Below are positions 7,436-14,732 of a stretch of DNA of 64,000 nt, piece by piece (position 1 is the stretch's first letter; the number at the start of each line of letters is the position of its first letter). A model generated the notes under the pieces. The model was not told where the DNA came from. It did not search any database and saw nothing but the letters and a program-made list of their open reading frames with translations. The position numbers were made by a program, and so were the translations under genes. Origin of the DNA: Streptomyces sp. A1136 (GTDB lineage: Bacteria > Actinomycetota > Actinomycetes > Streptomycetales > Streptomycetaceae); NCBI RefSeq assembly GCF_004795055.1, contig NZ_SSBJ01000032.1:22334-86333 (forward strand), given 5' to 3'.

Positions 7436-8859
7436 AGGACGTTCCGAGTGGTCCAGGGGGCCCCGGGGCCGCCGGGGGAGCCGGTCGCCCAGGGGGCTCC
7501 GGGGGCCCCGGGGAAGCCGGGGGCCCCGGTGGTCCGGGCGGCGAGCTGATCGTCGGACCGGGCGACCCCGAAGGCCTGCGGGATCGGTTGGTTGTTCATG
7601 TAGAGGCGGTCCGCGAGCGTGCGCGGCAGCGGGTAGTACTCGAAGTGGCCGTGTACGCGGCCGTCCGCACCCATCGGCCGGGCCGCGAACCGGCACACGG
7701 TGATGATCCGGAAGGGTTCGCGGCCGTGCGAGTCGAGGATGGAGATCTCGGTGACGCGGCGCGAGCCGTCCCCGAAGCGGGTGAGTTGGACGACGACGTT
7801 CACCGCGCTGTTGATCTGGTCCTGGAGTGCCTCGAAGGGGATCTCCACCTCCGACATGGACGCCAGGGTCTGCAGCCGGGTCAGGGCGTCCTCGCAGCTG
7901 TTGGCGTGGACGGTGGCCAGGGAGCCGTCGTGGCCGGTGGACATCGCCTGGAGCATGTCCAGGGTCTCGCCGCCGCGCACCTCGCCGACGATGATGCGGT
8001 CGGGGCGCATGCGCAGGGAGTTGCGTACGAGGTCGCGGATGGTGATCCGGCCGCTGCCCTCCACGTTCGCGGGGCGGGATTCGAGGCGGATGACGTGGGC
8101 CTGCTGGAGCTGGAGTTCGGCCGAGTCCTCGATGGTGATGATCCGCTCGCCCTCGGGGATCAGGCCGGAGAGGGCGTTGAGGAGGGTGGTCTTGCCGGTG
8201 CCGGTGGCGCCGGAGACGATCACGTTCAGCTTGGCCTGCACCAGGCCGGACAGCAGGAGCAGCATCTGCTCGTCGAGCGAGCCGAGGCCGATCATCTCGG
8301 GCAGGGTGAACGCCCGGGGGAAACGGCGGATGGTGAGGGTGGCCCCGGTCAGGGAGAGCGGCGGGATGATGACGTTGACGCGCTCGCCGCTGGGCAGCCG
8401 GGCGTCCACCATCGGATTGGCCTCGTCCACGCGGCGGTTGACGGTGGAGACGATGCGCTCGATGGTCTGCATGAGCTGCTCGTGCGAGGCGAAGCGCAGC
8501 GGCAGTTGTTCGACGCGTCCGGCGCGCTCCACGAAGATCTGGTCCGGGCCGTTGACCATGATCTCGGAGATCGACGGGTCTTCTAGGAGCGGTTCGAGGA
8601 CGCCGAGGCCCAGCGCTTCGTCGACGACGCGGCGGATGAGCTGGGCCCGTTCGACGGTGGACAGGACGGGGCCCTCGCGGCTGATGATGTGGCCGAGGAC
8701 GCGTTCCAGCCGGGCCCGGCGCTCGGCGGGCGCGAGCGCGGACATCTCGGCGAGGTCGATCTCCTCCAGCAGCTTCGCGCGGTAGGCGGAGACCAGTCGG
8801 CCGTCCTCGCGCGGGTTGTGGCGGTCGTCGGGGGTGTTGACCCGGGAACGCAGGCTCAT
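7432..8859 (-). CDS. tadA: TadA/CpaF pilus assembly ATPase
   Basis: A 475-residue secretion ATPase of the CpaF/TadA branch of the VirB11 superfamily, which powers pilin assembly from the cytoplasm. Visible motifs are the N-terminal domain (ILGHIISREGPVLS-like segment, EIMVNGPDQIFVE), the Walker A loop VSGATGTGKTTLLNAL, the Walker B region PDRIIVGEVRGGE with its glutamate, and the His box STGHDGSLATVHANS. The ATG at 8859 lies 2 nt after the TadE gene stops. The tail (about residues 440-475) is unusual: GAP-GFP-GAP-GAP and GSP-GGP-GAP triplets form a short collagen-like Gly-X-Y run absent from the catalytic core. Confidence 0.95.
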   Translation of the reverse strand: MSLRSRVNTPDDRHNPREDGRLVSAYRAKLLEEIDLAEMSALAPAERRARLERVLGHIISREGPVLSTVERAQLIRRVVDEALGLGVLEPLLEDPSISEIMVNGPDQIFVERAGRVEQLPLRFASHEQLMQTIERIVSTVNRRVDEANPMVDARLPSGERVNVIIPPLSLTGATLTIRRFPRAFTLPEMIGLGSLDEQMLLLLSGLVQAKLNVIVSGATGTGKTTLLNALSGLIPEGERIITIEDSAELQLQQAHVIRLESRPANVEGSGRITIRDLVRNSLRMRPDRIIVGEVRGGETLDMLQAMSTGHDGSLATVHANSCEDALTRLQTLASMSEVEIPFEALQDQINSAVNVVVQLTRFGDGSRRVTEISILDSHGREPFRIITVCRFAARPMGADGRVHGHFEYYPLPRTLADRLYMNNQPIPQAFGVARSDDQLAARTTGAPGFPGAPGAPWATGSPGGPGAPWTTRNVL

Positions 8860-8861
8860 CG

Positions 8862-9230
8862 TCAGGGTCCCTTCGGGTCGTCGTCGGGCATGACGGCGGT
8901 GGCGGTGGCGGGGTCGAGTGCGAGCCCGGGGATGATCGAGGTGACCGGGATGGAGACGTTGGCGGTGACCGCGTCCCCGCCGCCGGACACCGTGATGGTG
9001 GCCGCGAGCCCGGACCGGATCGCCGCGTGGCCGGCCGCCTCCCCCGCCCCCGGTTTGCGGGCCTCCACCCGGGCCGCCGTGCGCGCCGCCGTCTCGGCCT
9101 GCTGGTGCACGTACCCGACCCAGCCGAGTTGGATGCCGCACAGGGCGACGAAGAGCAGGATGGGGATGAAGCCGATGTACTCCAGGGCCACTTGACCCCG
9201 GTCCCGGAAAGCGCGCCGGGTCCCTGTCAT
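8862..9230 (-). CDS. tadE: TadE-like pseudopilin (first copy)
   Basis: A 122-residue TadE-family protein. A short basic leader ends in RDRG, followed by QVALEY (prepilin-type site with Glu at +5) and the helix IGFIPILLFVALCGIQLGWVGY. The segment QQAETAARTAARVEA is typical of TadE, and a small beta-rich outer domain ends in an acidic tail. It is predicted to be a minor pilin or assembly factor. It begins 1 nt after the second TadE gene ends and is followed 2 nt later by tadA, so translation is tightly linked. Confidence 0.9.
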   Translation of the reverse strand: MTGTRRAFRDRGQVALEYIGFIPILLFVALCGIQLGWVGYVHQQAETAARTAARVEARKPGAGEAAGHAAIRSGLAATITVSGGGDAVTANVSIPVTSIIPGLALDPATATAVMPDDDPKGP

Positions 9231-9231
9231 C

Positions 9232-9618
9232 TCACTCCCCTCCCCTCTCCTGCTCCTGTGGCGAGCCGCCCTCGCCCGTGATGGGAACGCCGATGTCGAG
9301 CCCGGGGAACAGCACGGGGACGTTGAGTTCCACGGTCGCCTTGTAGATGTCCCCCGCGTTGCCGCAGGACACCCTCATGGTCCAGGCGTCCCCGATGTGC
9401 CGGCGCGCCGCGCTCTGGCACGGGCCGTCGCCGTGCACGGCCCCGACCCGCGCCGCCTCGTCCGCGGCGTTGCCCGCCAGGGAGAAGGCGTAGCCGATCA
9501 GGACGCACTCCCAGACCGCCGCGACGAGCAGCAGGATCAGCGGCACCATGCCGACGAACTCGACGGCGACCTGTCCACGGTCCCGGGGGCGGCCCCCGCC
9601 TCGGCTCCGCGCGGGCAC
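9232..9618 (-). CDS. tadE: TadE-like pseudopilin (second copy)
   Basis: A 128-residue TadE-family protein starting at a GTG (9618), 4 nt after the TadZ gene. The RDRG leader and QVAVEF processing site are followed by the helix VGMVPLILLLVAAVWECVLIGY and then NAADEAARVGAVHGDG. It differs from its neighbour in carrying two outer cysteines (GPCQSAA and VSCGNAG) that could form a disulfide, and it ends in an acidic, Gln/Glu-rich tail. It is predicted to be a minor pilin. The pair probably arose by an old duplication because only the N-terminal third is clearly alike. Confidence 0.9.
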   Translation of the reverse strand: MPARSRGGGRPRDRGQVAVEFVGMVPLILLLVAAVWECVLIGYAFSLAGNAADEAARVGAVHGDGPCQSAARRHIGDAWTMRVSCGNAGDIYKATVELNVPVLFPGLDIGVPITGEGGSPQEQERGGE

Positions 9619-9622
9619 GCCC

Positions 9623-10885
9623 TCACCCCTCCCGGCCCCGGCGCAGCCGGGCCAGTGGCCCGGCCGCCGCCCGTACGGCCAGTTCGGCGGAGGGGGGTGG
9701 GGAGTGGGTGGTCGGGGCGGTGAGCAGGCCGAGTTCCCCGGCGACCTTCCACAGGGCCTGTTTGACCGTCGAGCGGTTGTCGAGGTCCTGCACCCGGCCC
9801 GCGTCCACCACGGCTTGGAGCTCCTTGAAGGCGGCCGGGACGGGGGTGCGGGTGACCCGGGTCTTGGTGATCCTCTCGATCAGGGCGGGCTGGATCTCGG
9901 TGTGCTTGCTCCAGCGGTTGACGACCACCACGGTGTCCTCGGCCTTGCGGACCTGGAGCCGCTCCCACATCCGGACCAGCCGTTTGGCGGCGCGCACCGC
10001 GACCACGTCGGGGGTGGTGACCAGGACCGCCACCTCTGCCACTTCCACGGCGGCCGCGTTGGCCCCGGTGACCTGGGTCCCGCAGTCGATGACGACCAGC
10101 TCGTAGTGGGCGCGCAGGGCGGCGATGACCTGGCGCGCGGCTCGTTCGTCGACCTCCTCGCCCCGTTCGCCGTCGCCCGGGGCCAGCAGCAGTGCCAGAC
10201 CGGTGCGGTCGTCGTACACGGCGTCCTGGAGGACGCGGGGGGAGATGTCCTGGATGCCGGCGAGGTCGGCGATGGAGCGGCGGAACTGCACGTCGAGGTA
10301 CGAGCCCACGTCCCCGGCCTGGAGGTCCAGGTCCACCAGTGCCGTACGGCGTCCCGAGGCGGCCGCGGCCAGGGCGAACTGCACCGCCGTGAAGGTGGTG
10401 CCGACGCCGCCCTTGGCCCCGGCGACGGTGACCACCCGTCCGCCGGGTCCCGCCGGCACCTCGGGGCCCCGGCCCAGGTGGCGGCGTACGCCGACGGACC
10501 ACTGGGAGGCGGCCTGGACGCGGGCGGCGAGTTCCTCGTAGGAGAGCGGGAGGCCGATCAGGCCGCGTGCGCCGCAGTCCATCGCGGCGGAGAACAGGGC
10601 GGGTCCGGCGTCGGACGACAGCAGGACCACGCCCACCGCCGGGAAGCGCAGGGCGACCTCGCGCACGAGTTCCAGGGCGGGCAGCGGGCCGATCCGCTCG
10701 TGGACGAGGACGACCTCGGGCAGTCCGTCGACGGACTCGGCGGCGAGTCGCGCCAGGGTGTCGAGGAGGGCGGTCGAGTCGGGCAGGGGGCCGGCCGGTT
10801 CGGCGGCCGGGAGCCGGCCGAGGAGGGTGGTGATGAGGCGGGCGGCGTCCGGGTCGCCGACCGCGGGGAGGATTCGGGTGCTCAT
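9623..10885 (-). CDS. tadZ: TadZ/CpaE-like MinD-family ATPase
   Basis: A 420-residue protein. An N-terminal atypical receiver-like domain (about residues 1-140) is followed by a MinD/ParA-type ATPase with the deviant Walker A VAGAKGGVGTTFTAVQ (KGGVGTT), a Walker A' aspartate in TALVDLDLQAGDV, and YELVVIDCGTQVTGANAAAVEVA. This is the TadZ/CpaE architecture, which localises the pilus machine in the cell. In GYEE-like SYEELAARVQAAS the receiver part lacks an obvious phospho-site. It lies 7 nt after cpaB and 4 nt before the second tadE. An Arg/Gly-rich C-terminal tail of about 20 residues is extra. Confidence 0.93.
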   Translation of the reverse strand: MSTRILPAVGDPDAARLITTLLGRLPAAEPAGPLPDSTALLDTLARLAAESVDGLPEVVLVHERIGPLPALELVREVALRFPAVGVVLLSSDAGPALFSAAMDCGARGLIGLPLSYEELAARVQAASQWSVGVRRHLGRGPEVPAGPGGRVVTVAGAKGGVGTTFTAVQFALAAAASGRRTALVDLDLQAGDVGSYLDVQFRRSIADLAGIQDISPRVLQDAVYDDRTGLALLLAPGDGERGEEVDERAARQVIAALRAHYELVVIDCGTQVTGANAAAVEVAEVAVLVTTPDVVAVRAAKRLVRMWERLQVRKAEDTVVVVNRWSKHTEIQPALIERITKTRVTRTPVPAAFKELQAVVDAGRVQDLDNRSTVKQALWKVAGELGLLTAPTTHSPPPSAELAVRAAAGPLARLRRGREG

Positions 10886-10892
10886 CCGGGCC

Positions 10893-11594
10893 TCACTTGT
10901 CCCCGTCGAGGGTGTACGTGCGGTCGCCCGGGCCGGGGACCGACTCGGTGCCGGGGGCCACCAGGGCCAGCCGCACGTGCTCCGCGAACGACTCGGCGTA
11001 CGCGACGCGCTGGGTGTCCTTGGTGTTCAGGGCGAAGGTGATCGGGACCGCCTCGGCGGGACCCTTCTTGTCGCTGTCCTTGTCGAGCGGGGTGAGCTTG
11101 CCGACGTTCAGCACGCGGGCGTTGGCGACGATGATCACGGAGCGGGACGGATCGGTGTCCTTGGCGCCCTTGAAGGTGGCGATGATGTTGACCTTGGCAC
11201 CCGAGGTGATCTTGCCGGCCACCCCGGTCGCGGCGTCGATCATGATCGCGATCTCCTGCTCGCCCGGCTGGAGCTGCGGCTTGTCGACGAACATGTCCTC
11301 CTGGAGGAGGGAGCCCTTCTTGAGCGTGGTGAGGGCGATCTTGCCCCGCAGCGCGCCGAGGTCGGTCACGGCCGTCTCGGACAACCAGCGCTTGGGGACC
11401 TTGACCTCCTCGAACTGACCCGCCCCCAGGGGGCTGTACGGGGCGATGTCCCCCTTCACCCGGTAGGCGACGACCTCGGACCCGACCTTGGAGTTGACGT
11501 CGCCGATCACCACGAGGACCCCGGCGAACGCCGCGAGCGCGCACAGGACCGACAGGAGCAGCAGGATGACGCCGCGGCGCTGGCGTGAGTTCAT
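10893..11594 (-). CDS. cpaB: CpaB/RcpC-type Flp pilus assembly protein (SAF domain)
   Basis: A 233-residue protein with an N-terminal membrane anchor (GVILLLLSVLCALAAFAGVLVVIG) and an extracytoplasmic SAF domain (AYRVKGDIAPYSPLGAGQFEEVKVPKRW, then LRGKIALTTLKKGSLLQEDMF). A second beta domain follows (EIAIMIDAATGVAGKITSGAKVNIIATF), typical of Flp pilus CpaB/RcpC. In Gram-negatives CpaB works with a secretin; no secretin gene is present here, so in this organism it probably works at the outer face of the membrane. Seven nt separate it from tadZ and 39 nt from the zinc-ribbon gene upstream. Confidence 0.9.
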   Translation of the reverse strand: MNSRQRRGVILLLLSVLCALAAFAGVLVVIGDVNSKVGSEVVAYRVKGDIAPYSPLGAGQFEEVKVPKRWLSETAVTDLGALRGKIALTTLKKGSLLQEDMFVDKPQLQPGEQEIAIMIDAATGVAGKITSGAKVNIIATFKGAKDTDPSRSVIIVANARVLNVGKLTPLDKDSDKKGPAEAVPITFALNTKDTQRVAYAESFAEHVRLALVAPGTESVPGPGDRTYTLDGDK

Positions 11595-11633
11595 GGCCGT
11601 ACTACCTCGCCGTTCTTCGTTGGTTCGGGCCGG

Positions 11634-12545
11634 TCAGGGTCGATGTCCGGTCGGTGCGGCGCCGTGTCCGCCGGCGGGGGGCGGGGCCGGTGGGGGCGCG
11701 GTCAGCGGGGCCGCGCAGAAGCCGCACCGGTCGCCGATGAGTTCCATGCCGCACCAGCGGCACTCCTCGCGGCGGACGGAGGCGACCAGCTGGTAGAGCA
11801 CGGACGGGTCCGGGATGGCCGCGGCGAACTCGACGAACTTGGGGGTGCCCCACCAGGCGGCCGAGTCGGCGGGCAGCGGGTTCTCCATGACTCCCCCGAC
11901 CTGCCAGGCGGGCGCCAGTTCGGCCGTCACCCAGTCGGAGGCGAGCCGGCCGCGGGCGAAGGTGAGGTGGGTGACGAAGCCGGGGCCGGGCGGCAGTACG
12001 GAGGGGCCGCCGGCGTGCGCCCCGCCGGAGGCCGGGGGCGTGAGCCGGGCCAGGTGGGGCGTCGGGTGGGCGAGTACGACGAACTGGGCGCCCGGTGACC
12101 AGGAGCGGGCGTGCGCCTTGAGCCCGACCGGCACCCGGTCCAGCTTGGCGACGCTGCCCAGCAGGGCGCCCGCGTAGATGTAGTGGGACAGCAGCCGGGC
12201 CGCCGAGGCGACGACCCCGGGGCTGAACTCGCAGACGCTGAGCAGGCGCAGTTGACGCACCAGCAGGGCGGTGCCCAGTGGGGGCAGGTCGGCCTCGACG
12301 AGTGCGATCCGGTCGGTCTCCAGGATGGCCCGTACGGTGTGCAGCCGCCGGACGGTGGCGGCCGGCAGCCAGGTCGGCACGACGACGACGAGGTGGCCGT
12401 GCGCGTCCAACAGGGCGGTGGTCTCCGCGAGCGCGCCTTCGAGGTCGAGCTGCCCGGGCGGGCGCAGGACGGCGGCGCCCGGGGTCTGCCGGTCCGGGGC
12501 CGGCAGCACCAGATCGGCGGTGGTGACAGCAATGGCGGTCGGCAC
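11634..12545 (-). CDS. unknown protein with C-terminal zinc ribbon, first gene of Tad operon
   Basis: I do not recognise a named family. The 303-residue protein has no signal peptide and no membrane helix. Residues 1-250 look like a mixed alpha/beta fold with several Ala/Leu/Val-rich strands (HLVVVVPTWLPAATVRRLHTV; FVVLAHPTPHLARL) resembling a degenerate P-loop/MinD-like or receiver-like core. The end carries a CxxC-x8-CxxC knuckle (CRWCGMELIGDRCGFC, about residues 265-280) and a Pro/Ala/Gly tail. The GTG at 12545 is preferred because GGGGGA lies 6 nt upstream; 12572 is the longer option. It is the promoter-proximal gene, 39 nt before cpaB, and therefore probably serves the pilus. A regulatory or adaptor role is only a guess. 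Confidence 0.72.
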   Translation of the reverse strand: MPTAIAVTTADLVLPAPDRQTPGAAVLRPPGQLDLEGALAETTALLDAHGHLVVVVPTWLPAATVRRLHTVRAILETDRIALVEADLPPLGTALLVRQLRLLSVCEFSPGVVASAARLLSHYIYAGALLGSVAKLDRVPVGLKAHARSWSPGAQFVVLAHPTPHLARLTPPASGGAHAGGPSVLPPGPGFVTHLTFARGRLASDWVTAELAPAWQVGGVMENPLPADSAAWWGTPKFVEFAAAIPDPSVLYQLVASVRREECRWCGMELIGDRCGFCAAPLTAPPPAPPPAGGHGAAPTGHRP

Positions 12546-12905
12546 GCGAATCCCCCTGTTCACCCCGTACACCGCGGTCTTCGCCCGCCCGTCACGCGGC
12601 CTTCACCTCCGCGTACGAACGGCGCAACCGCTCACGACCAGCGCACTTCCCCCCTGCCTCAGCACCATATCCGCGTCGTCCGCGGTGGGGCAGGGCCTTG
12701 GTGATTCCCGTGCCACGAGCACATGTCACAGGTGGCCGGAAACCCGGACAACAGGGACTGGCCGCCTGGCGGAACTGCGCTCATTTCAGGCCACATTGAC
12801 AAGACCCTTGACAGCGGGATTGGTCTGGACCAACTTGACTCCCGGGGCTCCCCACACGCCCCCGTCACCCCGTTCACATCCCCTTCTCCCCCCACCGGAG
12901 CCTTC
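12546..12905. promoter_or_regulatory. divergent promoter region between the Tad operon and chitinase gene
   Basis: A 360-bp non-coding region between two divergently oriented genes. On the chitinase side there are two TTGACA hexamers (12795-12800 and 12807-12812) directly upstream of a DasR-type palindrome at 12818-12833. No matching strong -10 box was evident. On the Tad side no clear promoter hexamers could be assigned. I see no credible small gene here. Confidence 0.6.
12818..12833. promoter_or_regulatory. DasR-responsive element (dre) upstream of chitinase
   Basis: ATTGGTCTGGACCAAC matches the streptomycete dre consensus ACTGGTCTAGACCACT at most positions and is a near-perfect palindrome (TTGGTC-TG-GACCAA). 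It sits about 75 bp before the chitinase start and just downstream of two TTGACA boxes. That is the position where DasR, the N-acetylglucosamine regulator, represses chitinase genes. The match is seen; DasR binding is inferred from the known consensus. Confidence 0.85.
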
Positions 12906-14600
12906 GTGAACCGCATACGCTCCCTCGCCCTGCCCCTCGCCGCCACGCTCGCCGCGGGCGCCCTGACCGCCCTCACCGCCGGTACGGCACAAGCCGCGGA
13001 CGTCAACGTCGCCCGTAACGGAGGCTTCGAGTCCGGCCTGTCCGACTGGAGCTGCACGGGCGGCAGCGGCGTCGCCGTCTCGTCCCCCGTCTTCTCCGGC
13101 TCCGGCGCCCTCAAGGCCACTCCGGCCGGGCAGGACTCCGCCCAGTGCTCGCAGACCGTCACGGTCAAGCCGAATTCCACGTACACGCTCAGCGCGCAGG
13201 TGCAGGGCTCCTACGTGTACCTCGGCGCGACCGGCACCGGCACCCAGGACGTGTCCACCTGGACCCCCGGCTCGGGCGGCGGCTGGCAGAAGCTCTCCAC
13301 CACCTTCTCCACCGGCCCGAACACCACCCGGGTCACGGTCTGGACGCACGGCTGGTACGGCCAGCCCGCCTACTTCGTCGACGAGTTCAGCGTCTACGGC
13401 CCCGACGGGGGCGGCGGCACCGACCCCGGCCCGACCGTCCCCGGCGCGCCGTCGGGGGCAACCGTTTCCGGTCAGAGCGCGAGCGCCCTCACCCTTTCGT
13501 GGAACGCGGTCGGCAGGGCGAGCGGCTATTACGTCTATCAGGACGGCGTCCGCGTCCGCACCGTCCCCGCCTCCCCGGTCCAACTCACCGGGCTCGCGGC
13601 CGCCACCTCGTACTCGTTCCAGGTGAGCGCGTACAACGCGGCGGGCGAGGGCCCGCGGTCCGCGGCGGTGACCGGCACCACCACGGGCGGCGGCACCCCG
13701 AACCCGAACCCGGCCGTGCCCAAGCACGCCCTGACGGGCTACTGGCAGAACTTCGACAACGGCGCGACCGTCCAGAGGATCTCCGACGTCCCCGCGCAGT
13801 ACGACATCGTCGCCGTCGCCTTCGCCGACGCCACCACCACGCCCGGCGCCATCTCCTTCACCCTGGACTCGGCCGCCCTGGGCGGGTACACGCCGGCGCA
13901 GTTCAAGGCGGACATCGCGGCGAAGAAGGCGGCCGGGAAGTCGGTCGTCCTGTCGATCGGCGGCGAGAAGGGCACCATCTCGGTCAACGACTCCGCCTCC
14001 GCGGACAACCTCGCGAACTCGGCGTACGCGCTGATGCAGGAGTACGGCTTCAGCGGCATCGACATCGACCTGGAGAACGGCCTCAACCCCACCTACATGA
14101 CGCAGGCGCTGCGCTCCCTGTCCGCGAAGGCGGGGTCCTCGCTGGTCCTGACCATGGCGCCGCAGACGATCGACATGCAGTCGACGGCCGGCGGCTATTT
14201 CAAGACGGCGTTGAACGTGAAGGACATCCTGACCGTCGTCAACACGCAGTTCTACAACAGCGGCTCGATGAACGGCTGCGACGGCAAGGTCTACTCCCAG
14301 GGCACGGTGGACTTCCTGACCGCCCTGGCCTGCGTCCAGTTGGAGGGTGGCCTCGACCCCTCGCAGGTGGGCCTCGGCGTCCCCGCCTCGCCCAGCGGCG
14401 CGGGGAGCGGATACGTCTCGCCGACCGTCGTGAACAACGCCCTGGACTGCCTGGCGCGCGGCACGAACTGCGGGTCCTTCAAGCCGTCGAAGACCTACCC
14501 CGGGCTGCGCGGCGCGATGACCTGGTCGACCAACTGGGACGCCAAGGCGGGTAGCGCTTGGTCGAACACGGTGGGTCCGAAGGTCCACGCGCTCCCCTAG
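12906..14600 (+). CDS. secreted GH18 chitinase with N-terminal carbohydrate-binding and FnIII domains
   Basis: A 564-residue extracellular chitinase. The GTG at 12906 has GGAG 5 nt upstream. The signal peptide (NRIRSLALPLAATLAAGALTA) ends at AQA. Domains in order are a CBM (about 36-165, NVARNGGFESGLSDW, aromatic-rich), a fibronectin III domain (about 175-260, PSGATVSGQSASALTLSWNAV), a short Pro/Asn linker, and a GH18 catalytic domain (about 272-564). The catalytic strand reads GFSGIDIDLENG with Asp386, Asp388 and the acid Glu390; the first Asp of the usual DxxDxDxE motif is Ser383. It degrades chitin to oligosaccharides and is probably induced through DasR via the upstream dre. The architecture is common in Streptomyces. 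Confidence 0.95.
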   Translation: MNRIRSLALPLAATLAAGALTALTAGTAQAADVNVARNGGFESGLSDWSCTGGSGVAVSSPVFSGSGALKATPAGQDSAQCSQTVTVKPNSTYTLSAQVQGSYVYLGATGTGTQDVSTWTPGSGGGWQKLSTTFSTGPNTTRVTVWTHGWYGQPAYFVDEFSVYGPDGGGGTDPGPTVPGAPSGATVSGQSASALTLSWNAVGRASGYYVYQDGVRVRTVPASPVQLTGLAAATSYSFQVSAYNAAGEGPRSAAVTGTTTGGGTPNPNPAVPKHALTGYWQNFDNGATVQRISDVPAQYDIVAVAFADATTTPGAISFTLDSAALGGYTPAQFKADIAAKKAAGKSVVLSIGGEKGTISVNDSASADNLANSAYALMQEYGFSGIDIDLENGLNPTYMTQALRSLSAKAGSSLVLTMAPQTIDMQSTAGGYFKTALNVKDILTVVNTQFYNSGSMNGCDGKVYSQGTVDFLTALACVQLEGGLDPSQVGLGVPASPSGAGSGYVSPTVVNNALDCLARGTNCGSFKPSKTYPGLRGAMTWSTNWDAKAGSAWSNTVGPKVHALP

Positions 14601-14619
14601 GCGGTACGTGTGGGGGTGT

Positions 14620-14653
14620 CCGACCGGCCCGACCGCATTGTGGCCGGTTTCGG
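14620..14653 (+). terminator. possible terminator after chitinase
   Basis: An imperfect hairpin, CCGACCGGCC pairing with GGCCGGTTTCGG apart from a two-base bulge, lies 20 nt after the chitinase stop. There is no U-tract, as is usual in streptomycetes. Confidence 0.4.
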
Positions 14654-14732
14654 ATTCTTGACCCGGACATGCCATGAGAGCACGCTGTGCGCGTCCGCAC
14701 GGCTACCCCCACACTCCCACCCAGGAGAACGC

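Noticed and set aside
7413..7703. Arg/Gly-rich 'RGPRG' repeat protein on the plus strand
   Set aside because: It is the antisense reading of the TadA collagen-like tail; no ribosome-binding site and no homology.
12786..14675. 629-codon minus-strand frame opposite the chitinase
   Set aside because: No domain or start signal; mirrors the codon bias of the chitinase.
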